Positions 38,826-47,360 of a stretch of 64,000 nucleotides of DNA are shown one piece after another. Source of the DNA: Pseudomonadota bacterium. GTDB lineage: Bacteria > Pseudomonadota > Alphaproteobacteria > UBA8366. Location of the stretch: contig JAYZAS010000007.1 in the NCBI GenBank assembly GCA_036339585.1, positions 1 to 64,000 on the forward strand. The letters are read 5' to 3'. The stretch's first letter is position 1. The number at the start of each line of letters is the position of its first letter. Both the position numbers and the translations under genes were made by a program. The notes under the pieces were generated by a model. That model was not told where the DNA came from, did not search any database, and was given only the letters and a program-made list of their open reading frames with translations.

Positions 38826-39263
38826 ATGGCGAGTGAAACTAAAACTGAAGGTGCCCAAAAGGCTGGCCTCGGGGTTGTAGCGTGGAAAATGGACGAAGTC
38901 GAAAAGGTTGCAGCAGGTACGGGGTATTCAACCGCTCATGGCGGAGTTATAGAAGGCGAGCGGATGCTTGTTGGATATATCCATAAGCCTCGAGGAACTG
39001 GCTCTCGCATGCATAGCCACCCAAATGAGCAATTCAATTTTGTTTTACAGGGGACGCTCATGGGTGAGATTGACGGTATTCCGTTTAAAGCACCAAAAGG
39101 AACATTAGTGCACGTTCCTGCCGATGCTCCACACCAGATGATAGCAGACCCTGATGATGACGATGTAATCTTTCTAGCGTTGAAGGATCTATCACATGGA
39201 ATTATCGGCATGGCTATCGATGGCAAAATGAGTGGTCCTCATTTTGAAAAGGGGTTTGAATAA
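38826..39263 (+). CDS. Cupin domain protein
   Basis: A single-domain cupin of 145 residues with cupin motif 1 as GSRMHSHPNEQFNFVLQGTL and motif 2 as GTLVHVPADAPHQM, so three His and one Glu can bind a metal. It may be an isomerase, dioxygenase or sensor; the sequence does not tell which. A strong site GGGAGGAGAAGG precedes the ATG, so expression is probably high. Confidence 0.88.
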   Translation: MASETKTEGAQKAGLGVVAWKMDEVEKVAAGTGYSTAHGGVIEGERMLVGYIHKPRGTGSRMHSHPNEQFNFVLQGTLMGEIDGIPFKAPKGTLVHVPADAPHQMIADPDDDDVIFLALKDLSHGIIGMAIDGKMSGPHFEKGFE

Positions 39264-39619
39264 AAAAACAGTAAGAAAGAGTTAAGACTAGGTCTCCCTT
39301 GAGGGCAAAGTGTTGGGATAAGAAAGGTAAAAAACAAGTAGAGATGCGATGAGACTGGCAAGGCTGTTTCTAGTGCCGCGAAGAAGGCTGCCAAAGACAG
39401 TTAGGGGTCGTTCGCTCCTGAAGATCAACAAACTCTGAGTGAAATTTGTTAATATGATTAGGTATTAAGTATGCATTTGATCTTCAGACTTTTCGCGATA
39501 ATGTGACAAAGTGCACAGACGGTGAGCGGGAGGATATTTATTAACAGAGCCATTTTTTTTACATTTTTCGTTGTTAGGCGTGGTTTATTTGGTTCAAGTT
39601 AGCATTAGGGAGGAGTGCA
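39264..39619. other. Gap between cupin and binding-protein genes
   Basis: The 356 bases hold no complete gene. At about 39345-39404 one frame reads ETGKAVSSAAKKAAKDS then TAG, which looks like the Lys/Ala-rich end of a lost small basic protein, but no start is present. An 11-bp inverted repeat follows (listed separately). The last 20 bases include the AGGGAGGAG ribosome-binding site of the next gene. Confidence 0.4.
39418..39487. repeat. 11-bp perfect inverted repeat with nested pair
   Basis: CTGAAGATCAA at 39418-39428 and TTGATCTTCAG at 39477-39487 are exact reverse complements. Inside, ACAAA (39428-39434 region) can pair with TTTGT near 39445-39450. The element could be a structured RNA leader or an operator pair upstream of the binding-protein gene. 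No T run follows, so an intrinsic terminator is less likely. Confidence 0.5.
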
Positions 39620-40606
39620 ATGTTTAAGATGTCCCAAAAAACTTTCGTTTGCGGTGCTGCAAGCCTCACGGTATTTGCGTTGGCATCAGCTTCAGCCTCG
39701 GCGTGGAAGCCGTCGAAGGAAGTTGAATTAATAGCTCATGAAAAAACCTCAACTTCAACTTACGGCTTTGCATCGGCCGTTCTGGCTGCGATCAAAGAGG
39801 ACAAATTACTACCAAAGGGTGTCAGCTTGCGCTCTATAAGTGGTGTGCGTGAGGGAACGGCTCGGGCTCTTGTAGGGGTTAAAAACAAAGGGAACCCCTA
39901 TATGGTGCAAGTACTTTCACCATCACAAATTAATAATCCGATTTTATCAAAATCTAAGGTCGATTATAAATTATTTCGGGGCGTGGCGATTATGGTAGTT
40001 GCGCCGCTAAATCTCACCGTTCCTAGTAAATCGCCATACAAATCGATGAAAGACATTGTCGCAGACGCGAAAAAACGCCCGGGCAAAGTAATTCATGGAG
40101 GCGGTGCCTATGGAAACGTGGCTTCGTTGGTGGGTGAAATGTGGGCGCGTAAGGCAGGATTCGAACAAACATATGTGGCCTACAAAAGGCAGGGAATGCT
40201 TGAATTATTGGGTGGGCACATTGCTTATAGCATGCATAATCCAGTTCAAATTGACAAATTTGTTAAAGCTGGGAAACTGCGCATCATTGCTGCTTCCAAA
40301 AAGTTGGGTACGTATCCGAAAGTTCCTACTTTCAAGGAAAGTGGGTATAATTTTCCAGTTTTGGAACAGTATCGAGGCTGGTGGTTGTCAGGAGGTGTTC
40401 CGGATGACGTAATTAATTTTTATATCAGTATTATGAATAAAGTTAGAAAGTCCGCTGTTTTTAAAAAGTATGAGAAAAGATACAACATGACATCAACATG
40501 GGTGACAGGGAAGGCGCTGGATAGAATGTTGGCTGAGGAATACAAAAGTTACTATAAACTAAACACCGAGCTTAAGTTGATCGGTAAGCAAAAAAACAGT
40601 AACTGA
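39620..40606 (+). CDS. Tripartite tricarboxylate transporter (Bug/TctC-type) binding protein
   Basis: Bug proteins bind small carboxylates or related compounds in the periplasm. The 328-residue product begins with a signal peptide (VCGAASLTVFALASASASAW, cleavage near residue 29). Family features are PYKSMKDIVADAKKRPGKVI, HGGGAYGNVASLVGEMWARK and LGTYPKVPTFKESGYNFPVL. No TctA or TctB membrane gene lies in the window, so it is an orphan here. Its promoter region and strong ribosome-binding site suggest its own transcript. Confidence 0.9.
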   Translation: MFKMSQKTFVCGAASLTVFALASASASAWKPSKEVELIAHEKTSTSTYGFASAVLAAIKEDKLLPKGVSLRSISGVREGTARALVGVKNKGNPYMVQVLSPSQINNPILSKSKVDYKLFRGVAIMVVAPLNLTVPSKSPYKSMKDIVADAKKRPGKVIHGGGAYGNVASLVGEMWARKAGFEQTYVAYKRQGMLELLGGHIAYSMHNPVQIDKFVKAGKLRIIAASKKLGTYPKVPTFKESGYNFPVLEQYRGWWLSGGVPDDVINFYISIMNKVRKSAVFKKYEKRYNMTSTWVTGKALDRMLAEEYKSYYKLNTELKLIGKQKNSN

Positions 40607-40909
40607 AAAAGCCTTTTTAATAAAAAATACCATCATTTTCTTTCAATGGTAATATTATTCTATAAATATTAATAATAATAAATTATTCTTTTTAAATTTC
40701 AAATATACTTTATCTTTTACATTTAAATATTTAAGATCGTATTTTATTTTTTGTGTTTTCTGTATTGGGTATTTTAAACCGAAGTGAATTGTACAGCTTT
40801 TTTTTTACTAATCGGACTGGCAGCATAAATAACCGTTTATATTTGCCACAGCATTAGTTTTTGTACACATCAGGATAAAATCTAACCGAAACAATGGAGG
40901 AATGTAAAT
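40607..40909. other. AT-rich gap before the amidohydrolase gene
   Basis: This 303-base stretch is strongly AT-rich (long ATATT and TAAATAT runs) with no gene. TACCAT near 40629 can pair with ATGGTA near 40647, followed by an AT run, a weak terminator candidate for the binding-protein gene. AATGGAGGAATG just before 40910 is the next ribosome-binding site. Confidence 0.5.
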
Positions 40910-42229
40910 ATGTCCGTTAAGGCAATCAAGGCTGGTCGCATTATCGATTGCACTGGGGCCAATCCGATCGAGAATGGCGTTGTTGTTATCGATGATAAGG
41001 AAATTAGCGCTGTAGGGCCTGAAAAAAGTGTAGAGATTCCTGCTGGCGCTAATATTATTGATGCATCCGGCAAAACGGTCATGCCTGGTATGATGGATAT
41101 TCACCTTCATGTAGGTATGTTCAACAACCGTACATTTAAAAACTATCGCGTCGCCCAGTGGGAGGTAACGCCGCAACAACAGCAAATGTACATGTTGTTT
41201 CATGCCCAGCTTTGCTTTGAAATGGGGTTTACTACGTTGCGCGATATGGGCCTGATATCTTCACGCGGTTTGATGACACAAGAAACTTGCGCCGTTCGTG
41301 ACATAATCAATGCAGGTTGTTTGGACGGTCCGCGCATGAAGGTCTCTGGATTTACTATTATGACTTGTTCGCATTTGGAACTCATTCTTCCTAAAGCAGC
41401 CTTGCGTCATGATGCCTCCACTGGTGATGGACCATGGGAGCTCCGTCGCCAGGCCCGTCTAGCTGTGCGTCAGGGCGCTGACGTTATTAAAGCGTGTCAC
41501 TCCGGTGGCGGCGGCACGGACGATGAAGAGCCTGATGTACGCAACATGACATACGAAGAGCTTGAGGCCATAGTTGATGAGGCTCATGCACTCCTTAAGC
41601 CGTGTGCGTGTCATTGTTTCACGCCTGAAAGCCAAAAAAATGCAGTAAAAGCTGGCGTTGATACGATAGAACATATGGTGTTTCATACTGATGAAACACT
41701 TGAATTGATCAAAAGCGCTGGAAAGCCAATGGTACCGACACTGCTTCACCGCACGGATCACGCTATTGATATTCGTCGTGATATTGGAACCCCGCAGTTC
41801 ACACTCGATAAGATGAAGCAAATACAGCCGTACTGCTATGAGACGTTTCAAAAAGCGCATAAGCTTGGAATAGATATAGCTATGGGTACCGATATGGGTT
41901 TTGAGCCAGGGTTCGGAACCAACGCTCAAGAATTAGAGGTTTATGTGGACCTTGGGATGAGCCCGATGGATGCATTACTTACTGCTACTCGTAATGCAGC
42001 GAATGCCATTGGCGTTGGCAACCAACTTGGCACGCTAGAAAAAGGCAAACTGGCTGATGTGCTAGTCGTTGATGGAAACCCTCTTGAAAATATCAAAGTA
42101 TTGCAAGATCGTGAGAAGATGCAGATGGTGATGAAAGAAGGCACTATTTATATTGACCGTCGTCCTGGTTTACCACGTAAGGAGATTATGACTGCTGAAC
42201 CAGATAGCTGGGCAAAAATTGATGCATAG
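40910..42229 (+). CDS. Amidohydrolase family protein (imidazolonepropionase/prolidase-like)
   Basis: A metal-dependent hydrolase of 439 residues. The first metal motif is MPGMMDIHLHVGM (HxH near residue 63), later ligands are in IKACHSGGGGTDDE, LKPCACHCFTP and HMVFHTD, and the last Asp is in IAMGTDMGFEPGFG. The C-terminal LEKGKLADVLVVDGNPLENI closes the small beta domain. The substrate is unknown; the surrounding transport and oxygenase genes point to an amide, lactam or lactone. Confidence 0.91.
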   Translation: MSVKAIKAGRIIDCTGANPIENGVVVIDDKEISAVGPEKSVEIPAGANIIDASGKTVMPGMMDIHLHVGMFNNRTFKNYRVAQWEVTPQQQQMYMLFHAQLCFEMGFTTLRDMGLISSRGLMTQETCAVRDIINAGCLDGPRMKVSGFTIMTCSHLELILPKAALRHDASTGDGPWELRRQARLAVRQGADVIKACHSGGGGTDDEEPDVRNMTYEELEAIVDEAHALLKPCACHCFTPESQKNAVKAGVDTIEHMVFHTDETLELIKSAGKPMVPTLLHRTDHAIDIRRDIGTPQFTLDKMKQIQPYCYETFQKAHKLGIDIAMGTDMGFEPGFGTNAQELEVYVDLGMSPMDALLTATRNAANAIGVGNQLGTLEKGKLADVLVVDGNPLENIKVLQDREKMQMVMKEGTIYIDRRPGLPRKEIMTAEPDSWAKIDA

Positions 42230-42403
42230 TTACAGGGACACACATTACCGATTTCGATTGAAGTGACTTCGGGCCGTTGTTTGGTCATTGCCTATGTGAT
42301 TTTTAAAATTCTTTTTCGAATAAGATCATAATTTTATTTATATTTTGTAGTTACGGATTGATTAACTGGAATAATATTCTTCCAAACACCAACGGGTATT
42401 GAC

Positions 42404-43261
42404 ATGTCAGGATTGACGGCAGAACAGATTAGTCAGTTTCGCGCAGATGGGTTCTACTATCCACTGGATGCTTTAAGTGAGACAGAGGTCAGCCAGTTTC
42501 GCGAAGGTCTGGCGATGACTGAGGAGCACATTGGAGTTCCCCTCGCAGATGCAGATGGAAAATTCCGGCATAATCTGCACACTTTATGCCGTTGGACTGA
42601 TGATTTGATAAGGCATCCTGCAATTTTGGATGTGATAGAGAGTTTAATGGGGCCAAACATTATCCTTTATACCTGCCGTGCATTTATTAAGCCGCCTAAA
42701 TCGCTTGGTATCACAGCATGGCATCAGGATTCTACTTATTTTGGTCTTAGACCTTTTGATCACGTGACTGCATGGGTAGCCCTATCGGACGTAGACTCAG
42801 AGAGTGGTCCGGCAGAATTTGCTCGCGGCAGTCATATTCGTGGACAGCTGTTGCAAGAAAGCAATGTAGTAGAGAATAGTGTTAATACTGCGGGTCAAAT
42901 GACTGTCGAATGGTTTGACAAATCTGATACTGATTGTGCTATTTTGAAAGCGGGTCAATTTTCCTTGCATCATACTTGTACGTTACATCAATCGGCACCA
43001 AACAAGTCAAATCGTCCGCGCATTGGCTTGGCGTTAAGCTATATTTCTACGCGAACGAGTAATACTGGATCGTTCCGAATGCCAGCAACTCTTGTTCGTG
43101 GATCAGATGAATACGGAAACTTCGACTTACAGCCCCGTCCGGTAGTAGATTTTGGTCCTGAGGAAACACGTCGGCATGCCGCATCTCATGCAGTATTTCT
43201 TGAAAATTTTCATGAGCAACGTAAGCGTCATGAAGCAGGCTTGGCAGCAAACATGGCATAG
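42404..43261 (+). CDS. Phytanoyl-CoA dioxygenase (PhyH) family oxygenase
   Basis: An Fe(II)/2-oxoglutarate oxygenase of 285 residues. The start EQISQFRADGFYYPLDALSE is family-typical. Iron ligands are the His and Asp in AWHQDSTYFGL and a distal His in SLHHTCTLHQSAPN, and the 2-oxoglutarate Arg lies in NRPRIGLALSYI. ARGSHIRGQL is also characteristic. The substrate is unknown; it stands beside a second 2-oxoglutarate oxygenase. Confidence 0.91.
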   Translation: MSGLTAEQISQFRADGFYYPLDALSETEVSQFREGLAMTEEHIGVPLADADGKFRHNLHTLCRWTDDLIRHPAILDVIESLMGPNIILYTCRAFIKPPKSLGITAWHQDSTYFGLRPFDHVTAWVALSDVDSESGPAEFARGSHIRGQLLQESNVVENSVNTAGQMTVEWFDKSDTDCAILKAGQFSLHHTCTLHQSAPNKSNRPRIGLALSYISTRTSNTGSFRMPATLVRGSDEYGNFDLQPRPVVDFGPEETRRHAASHAVFLENFHEQRKRHEAGLAANMA

Positions 43262-43614
43262 CAAAAATCTAGGGAAACTAGATTTCAATGGCCATCAAAT
43301 AATTGTCTGTAAATTTAGCATCCAGAGACCCAGATATAAGCACTTATCGGGCTGGATTAAATCGTCGTCCGCGGTATTCCGCTTAAGATAAAGGGGACCA
43401 TATGTAGGATAAAGCTAAGCTATATCTTCAGGGTAAAAGTTCTCAAGGTTGGAATTGTTGTTTATTATAGCGAGAGACACCGGTTAAGGATACATATTAT
43501 TCTTTCGCTATTCATCGGCTCGCAAGTTTACCCCGCCAAAGGCGACGTAGCGTCAACCTTATATCCGCAGTCGCAGTCATGCTACTCACGATATCGAGTT
43601 AAGGGGGAGATAAA
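43262..43614. other. Gap between the two oxygenase genes
   Basis: These 353 bases contain no recognised gene or clear repeat. The right end carries a very strong ribosome-binding site (GGGGGAG at 43603-43609) belonging to the TauD-like gene. Frames overlapping the PhyH 3' end are shadows. Confidence 0.5.
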
Positions 43615-43692
43615 ATGTAAAAGGCGAATAAGAAAAGTATAGCTTTTCAAATTCGGACAGCCGCCAATAGCTTTGTTCATGAAGTTCAAGGA
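43615..43692 (+). other. 5' end of the TauD-like gene with TAA as codon 2
   Basis: ATG 43615-43617 lies five bases after GGGGGAG and is in frame with the oxygenase, but the next codon is TAA (43618-43620). After it the frame is open and encodes KANKKSIAFQIRTAANSF then VHEVQG, which matches the first beta strands of TauD-type enzymes (family pattern LGAEVxGxDL). A single change of TAA to AAA or CAA would restore a complete N-terminus. Confidence 0.85.
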
Positions 43693-44526
43693 TTGGACGT
43701 TAAAGAAATATCGGATATTCAATTCGACCAGCTTGAAAGATGGTTTGATCACGGGGACGCATTATTTATGCGAAATCAGGACTTGCAAACATCCGACCTC
43801 GTGACTTTCTCGCGGAGATTTGGCGAGTTACAGGGTCATGTTCGCCATGAATACGCAATGCTTGGCTATCCTGAGGTCTATGTCTTATCCAATATAAAGG
43901 AAGGCAATAAAACTATTGGATCTGCCTATGCTGGCGATGATTGGCATTTAGACCTGTGCTTTATGCGAGAGCCGGCAAGAATGGCCATTTTATACGCGAT
44001 AGAAATTCCACATGATGATGATGGTTATTTATTAGGTTATACTCTCTTTGCTAGCGTTTCTGATGCCTATGACACCTTAGATAAAGATTCGCGGAATAGA
44101 CTAGAGAACAAAATATGCTCGATGCAATATAATCGTCGCCAAGAAGAAAAACGTATCCAACGTCTACACGATCATCCACGGTTGCCAATGACGGATGAGC
44201 AAAAGGCTAAAACGCCGGATATTTGGCAGCCGATTTTCAGAACACACCCAAATACTGGTCGGAAAACAATCTATGCCAATAAAGTAAATACCTTCCGTAT
44301 TGAAGGCCTCTCAGACAAAGTTTCCCTGCCTATCATCCAAAGTCTCCAAAAGCATGTCACCCAACCCGAAAAAGTATACCGCCATAAATGGCAGGTGGGT
44401 GATCTCTTGATGTGGGATATCGCAAGTGCTCATCACATGGCAATCGGTGATTACAAACTACCACAGCGTCGCAACCTAATTCGGACTTTCATCAAGGGTG
44501 GTCCAGTTTTTTTAAGGCATGGATAA
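43693..44526 (+). CDS. TauD/TfdA-family Fe(II)/2-oxoglutarate dioxygenase (5' end interrupted)
   Basis: The readable frame from TTG 43693 gives 277 residues, missing the first strands that are encoded just upstream behind a stop at codon 2. The catalytic core is intact: ALFMRNQDL, RRFGELQGHV, the iron ligands in DDWHLDLCFMREPA (HxD) and the distal His in DIASAHHMAIGDY, with the 2-oxoglutarate Arg in RRNLIRTFI. If only the TTG start works, the protein may be unstable. The dehydrogenase gene follows 15 nt on, so they share an operon. Confidence 0.85.
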   Translation: MDVKEISDIQFDQLERWFDHGDALFMRNQDLQTSDLVTFSRRFGELQGHVRHEYAMLGYPEVYVLSNIKEGNKTIGSAYAGDDWHLDLCFMREPARMAILYAIEIPHDDDGYLLGYTLFASVSDAYDTLDKDSRNRLENKICSMQYNRRQEEKRIQRLHDHPRLPMTDEQKAKTPDIWQPIFRTHPNTGRKTIYANKVNTFRIEGLSDKVSLPIIQSLQKHVTQPEKVYRHKWQVGDLLMWDIASAHHMAIGDYKLPQRRNLIRTFIKGGPVFLRHG

Positions 44527-44541
44527 AAAGAAAGGAATGTG

Positions 44542-45450
44542 ATGGTGAACATCAAAAAAGTTGGCTTTGTCGGGATCGGTAATATGGGTAATCCTATGGC
44601 TCGTCATCTAGTGAATGCTGGTTTTGACCTTACAGTCATGGATAAGAGAGCGGATGTGGTAGAGACTTTTGTAAAGGCCCATCATTGTAATAGCACTGAA
44701 AATTTGGTGGAGCTTGGCCAATCCGTTGACGCTGTTATAACGATGTTGCCGACAAGTGATATTGTGCGTGCCGTAATTCTTGGTGATAGTAATGAAAAAG
44801 GTATTGCTGATGGCATGAGTGAAGGAAAACTTGTCATCGATATGAGCACATCGAACCCGGCTGATACTCTGGCATTAAATGAGGTATTGATAACGCGGGG
44901 TATTGGATTGATAGATGCCCCCGTCGCTGGAGGTGTTGTTTTTGCAAATAACGGTTCTTTGCTTATCACCGTAGGTGGATCGCAAAAAAATAAAAATCGT
45001 GCTATGTCGCTTTTAGAAGCGATGGGCTCGGAGATTAGTGATTGTGGAATATTAGGTGGGGCTCATACTATGAAAGCTCTCAATAATTTTGTGAATGCTG
45101 CAGCATTGATAACTGGGATTGAGGCCATGTCAGTAGCGCTTAAATTTGGACTAGAGCCGGGGGTTGCAATTAGTGCACTCAAAAGTGCGTGTACCGGACG
45201 AAACAATCCTATCGAGAAAAAAATTGAAGGGCATATTTTGAGTGGGAAGTACGCAACAGGGATGCCAATCGGGCTAATCGCTAAAGATATAAAAATTGCG
45301 GTTGAAAGTGCCGAAGCACTGGGTGCTTTTGCACCAATTGCAAAAGAAACATTGCGGCTCTGGGAGCAGGCAAGAGATAAAATTGGTTTTGATCCTGATC
45401 AATCAGAAGTGGGAAGATTATGGGAGTCCAAAACTGGAATTAAATTCTAA
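44542..45450 (+). CDS. 3-hydroxyisobutyrate dehydrogenase-like beta-hydroxyacid dehydrogenase
   Basis: An NAD(P)-dependent beta-hydroxyacid dehydrogenase. From ATG 44542 (AAAGGA five bases before) the 302-residue product has the Rossmann motif VGFVGIGNMGNPMARHLVNA, the substrate loop DAPVAGGVVFANNGSLLITV and the catalytic Lys in HTMKALNNFVNAA. GTG codons at 44539 and 44545 are alternative starts. Relatives use 3-hydroxyisobutyrate, tartronate semialdehyde or sulfolactaldehyde; the substrate is unresolved. Confidence 0.92.
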   Translation: MVNIKKVGFVGIGNMGNPMARHLVNAGFDLTVMDKRADVVETFVKAHHCNSTENLVELGQSVDAVITMLPTSDIVRAVILGDSNEKGIADGMSEGKLVIDMSTSNPADTLALNEVLITRGIGLIDAPVAGGVVFANNGSLLITVGGSQKNKNRAMSLLEAMGSEISDCGILGGAHTMKALNNFVNAAALITGIEAMSVALKFGLEPGVAISALKSACTGRNNPIEKKIEGHILSGKYATGMPIGLIAKDIKIAVESAEALGAFAPIAKETLRLWEQARDKIGFDPDQSEVGRLWESKTGIKF

Positions 45451-45468
45451 AATGGGTGGGGCTTAAAA

Positions 45469-46857
45469 GTGCCCGTATCTTTTAAAAAACCAACAAATAT
45501 ATTAATTAGTATCGCACTAGCGATCGCAGCGTATATCGTCTACTGGCCCTACGCCATTGATGATGACCCTTCACACTATCATGCAGCTGCACTTTTGGTT
45601 GTGGCAATTACCTTTTGGAGCACACATAAATTACCGGAACACGTGACTGCTCTTATTCTGATGTTGGGAGCGGTCCTTTTATCAGTTGCGCCCCCCTCCA
45701 CAGCATTTTCTGGCTTTGGATCAGGGGGCACTTGGTTGATATTCGGAGGCCTTATCATAGGAGCGGCTATCTCCAATACTGCGCTGGATAAGCGTATCGT
45801 GGACACTATTCTTCAGCGGATTAAGCTTGGTTATGGCGGGACGATTGCAGCCTTAATGTCATTAAGTTTTGTACTTGCAATCATTATACCTTCGACTATT
45901 CCACGGATACTTTTGCTGATGCCCATTGCATTGACGTTAGCAAGGCGCATGGGATTTCAGATGGGTAGTCGAGGGGCAAATGGCATCGCAATGACAGTGG
46001 GAGTTGGTAGTTTTCTTCCGAGTTGGTGTTTATTACCCGCTAATCTTCCGGTTGTTGTGCATACCGCTGCTATTGAAACGATATACGGAGTAGCACCTAA
46101 TTATGGGGAGCATTTTTTGATCCATTTTCCTGTGATGGGTCTTCTGCGAGGTGCGGTGTGTGGTATTGTCTTGTATTTTCTTTTCAAGTCAGACGCTAAG
46201 ATCATACAACATAAAGTATCGATAAAACCACTTGGCGCGCAGGGCCTCCGGCTGTTATGGTTGTTGGCAATTACATTGGGGTTTTGGGTAACCGACTTTT
46301 GGCATGGTATTGCGCCTGGTTGGATAGCATTAGCCGCTGCGATTATTATTCTTATGCCGTGTTCAGGTATGCTCGATGAGGACGCATTTCGTCATAAAAT
46401 AAATTTTGGCCCTGTATTCTACATCGCCGGCATCTTAAGCCTTGGTGCAATATTATCTAATTCCGGTCTTGATGCATGGCTTTCCAGTTATGTGATAGAA
46501 CTGCTTCAGTTTGAAAAGGAGCGGAATGCCATTAACTTTGTGCTTATCTTAGGGATTGGACTTTTCTCCTCCATGGCAATGACAGCACCGGGTGCGCCGG
46601 CACTTACGGTCCCACTGGCCGAAGCTCTTGCAGATGCTACAGGAATACCTCTGCTGACGGTGCTTATGGCAGAATTGACTGGGCAGTCCCTAGTGTTACT
46701 TCCGTACGCTGCTCCGCCTGCCGCGATTGCGATAATCATTGGTGGCGTACGGATTGTTGATGCTGTTAAAAGTATGTTTTTTACAACAATGGCTACAATA
46801 ATTTTTCTGACACCTTTTCAATATTTTTATTGGGTGACCATTGGCTTGTTTGAATAG
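45469..46857 (+). CDS. DASS/SLC13-family anion:sodium symporter
   Basis: An inner-membrane carrier for dicarboxylates, sulfate or similar anions. The 462-residue product is strongly hydrophobic with about ten to twelve helices. Family parts include ALLVVAITFWSTHKLPEHVT, FGSGGTWLIFGGLIIGAAIS and paired re-entrant loops such as MAMTAPGAPALTVPLAEALA. It starts at GTG, 18 nt after the dehydrogenase gene, and is the likely uptake system of this operon. Confidence 0.89.
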   Translation: MPVSFKKPTNILISIALAIAAYIVYWPYAIDDDPSHYHAAALLVVAITFWSTHKLPEHVTALILMLGAVLLSVAPPSTAFSGFGSGGTWLIFGGLIIGAAISNTALDKRIVDTILQRIKLGYGGTIAALMSLSFVLAIIIPSTIPRILLLMPIALTLARRMGFQMGSRGANGIAMTVGVGSFLPSWCLLPANLPVVVHTAAIETIYGVAPNYGEHFLIHFPVMGLLRGAVCGIVLYFLFKSDAKIIQHKVSIKPLGAQGLRLLWLLAITLGFWVTDFWHGIAPGWIALAAAIIILMPCSGMLDEDAFRHKINFGPVFYIAGILSLGAILSNSGLDAWLSSYVIELLQFEKERNAINFVLILGIGLFSSMAMTAPGAPALTVPLAEALADATGIPLLTVLMAELTGQSLVLLPYAAPPAAIAIIIGGVRIVDAVKSMFFTTMATIIFLTPFQYFYWVTIGLFE

Positions 46858-47360
46858 GTCAGTTGAGTTTAATGTGTGTCGTATTCTCATCTATGCATGC
46901 AACTCAATAATAGATTTAGTGTAGTTTAGGTGGAACAATCATTGTAAAGAGTTAAAACTGAAGTCAGCGGTTCTGCATGCAGGGACACTCAAGCTAGGCC
47001 TAATCATCCGGCCATGAAGGGTAACGAAATCGCTCTTTCCAAGCTCTACATTGGACGTTGCAAAAAAGAATCGTGGTGTAGAACGCAGTTGAGTCGTCAA
47101 TTGACCAACCACTCAAAGATTGGGACAAAGTATCTAAGGCAGATTATCTGGAAAGTATTCAAAAAATTTAATCATTAGGATTTTGGAAATCATTAAGAGT
47201 AATTAAGCTTTAAATTTACGACGCTAAAGTGAGGTTTTTTTTTGGGCCATTCAACATTATTAAAACTATTACCTTGATAGAGGGGCTTGCAATGGTTGAT
47301 GAGTTCACCGGAGGGGGCCAATAAATACTAATTACCATATCTTTGTTAACACCGTTTAGC
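46858..47360. other. Long gap between transporter and cobA, with coding-like scraps
   Basis: This 503-base gap has no clear gene. At about 47085-47171 a frame reads DQPLKDWDKVSKADYLESIQ then KI and TAA, which looks protein-like but has no start; the preceding bases carry stops in that frame. A second 54-codon frame from the ATG at about 47014 overlaps it in another frame. I suspect the remnant of a small lost gene. No B12 riboswitch core (GCCACTG box) was recognised. Confidence 0.35.

Noticed and set aside
41459-41929. 156-codon minus-strand frame inside the amidohydrolase gene
   Set aside because: Cys/His-rich only because it is antisense to metal-binding motifs of the real gene.
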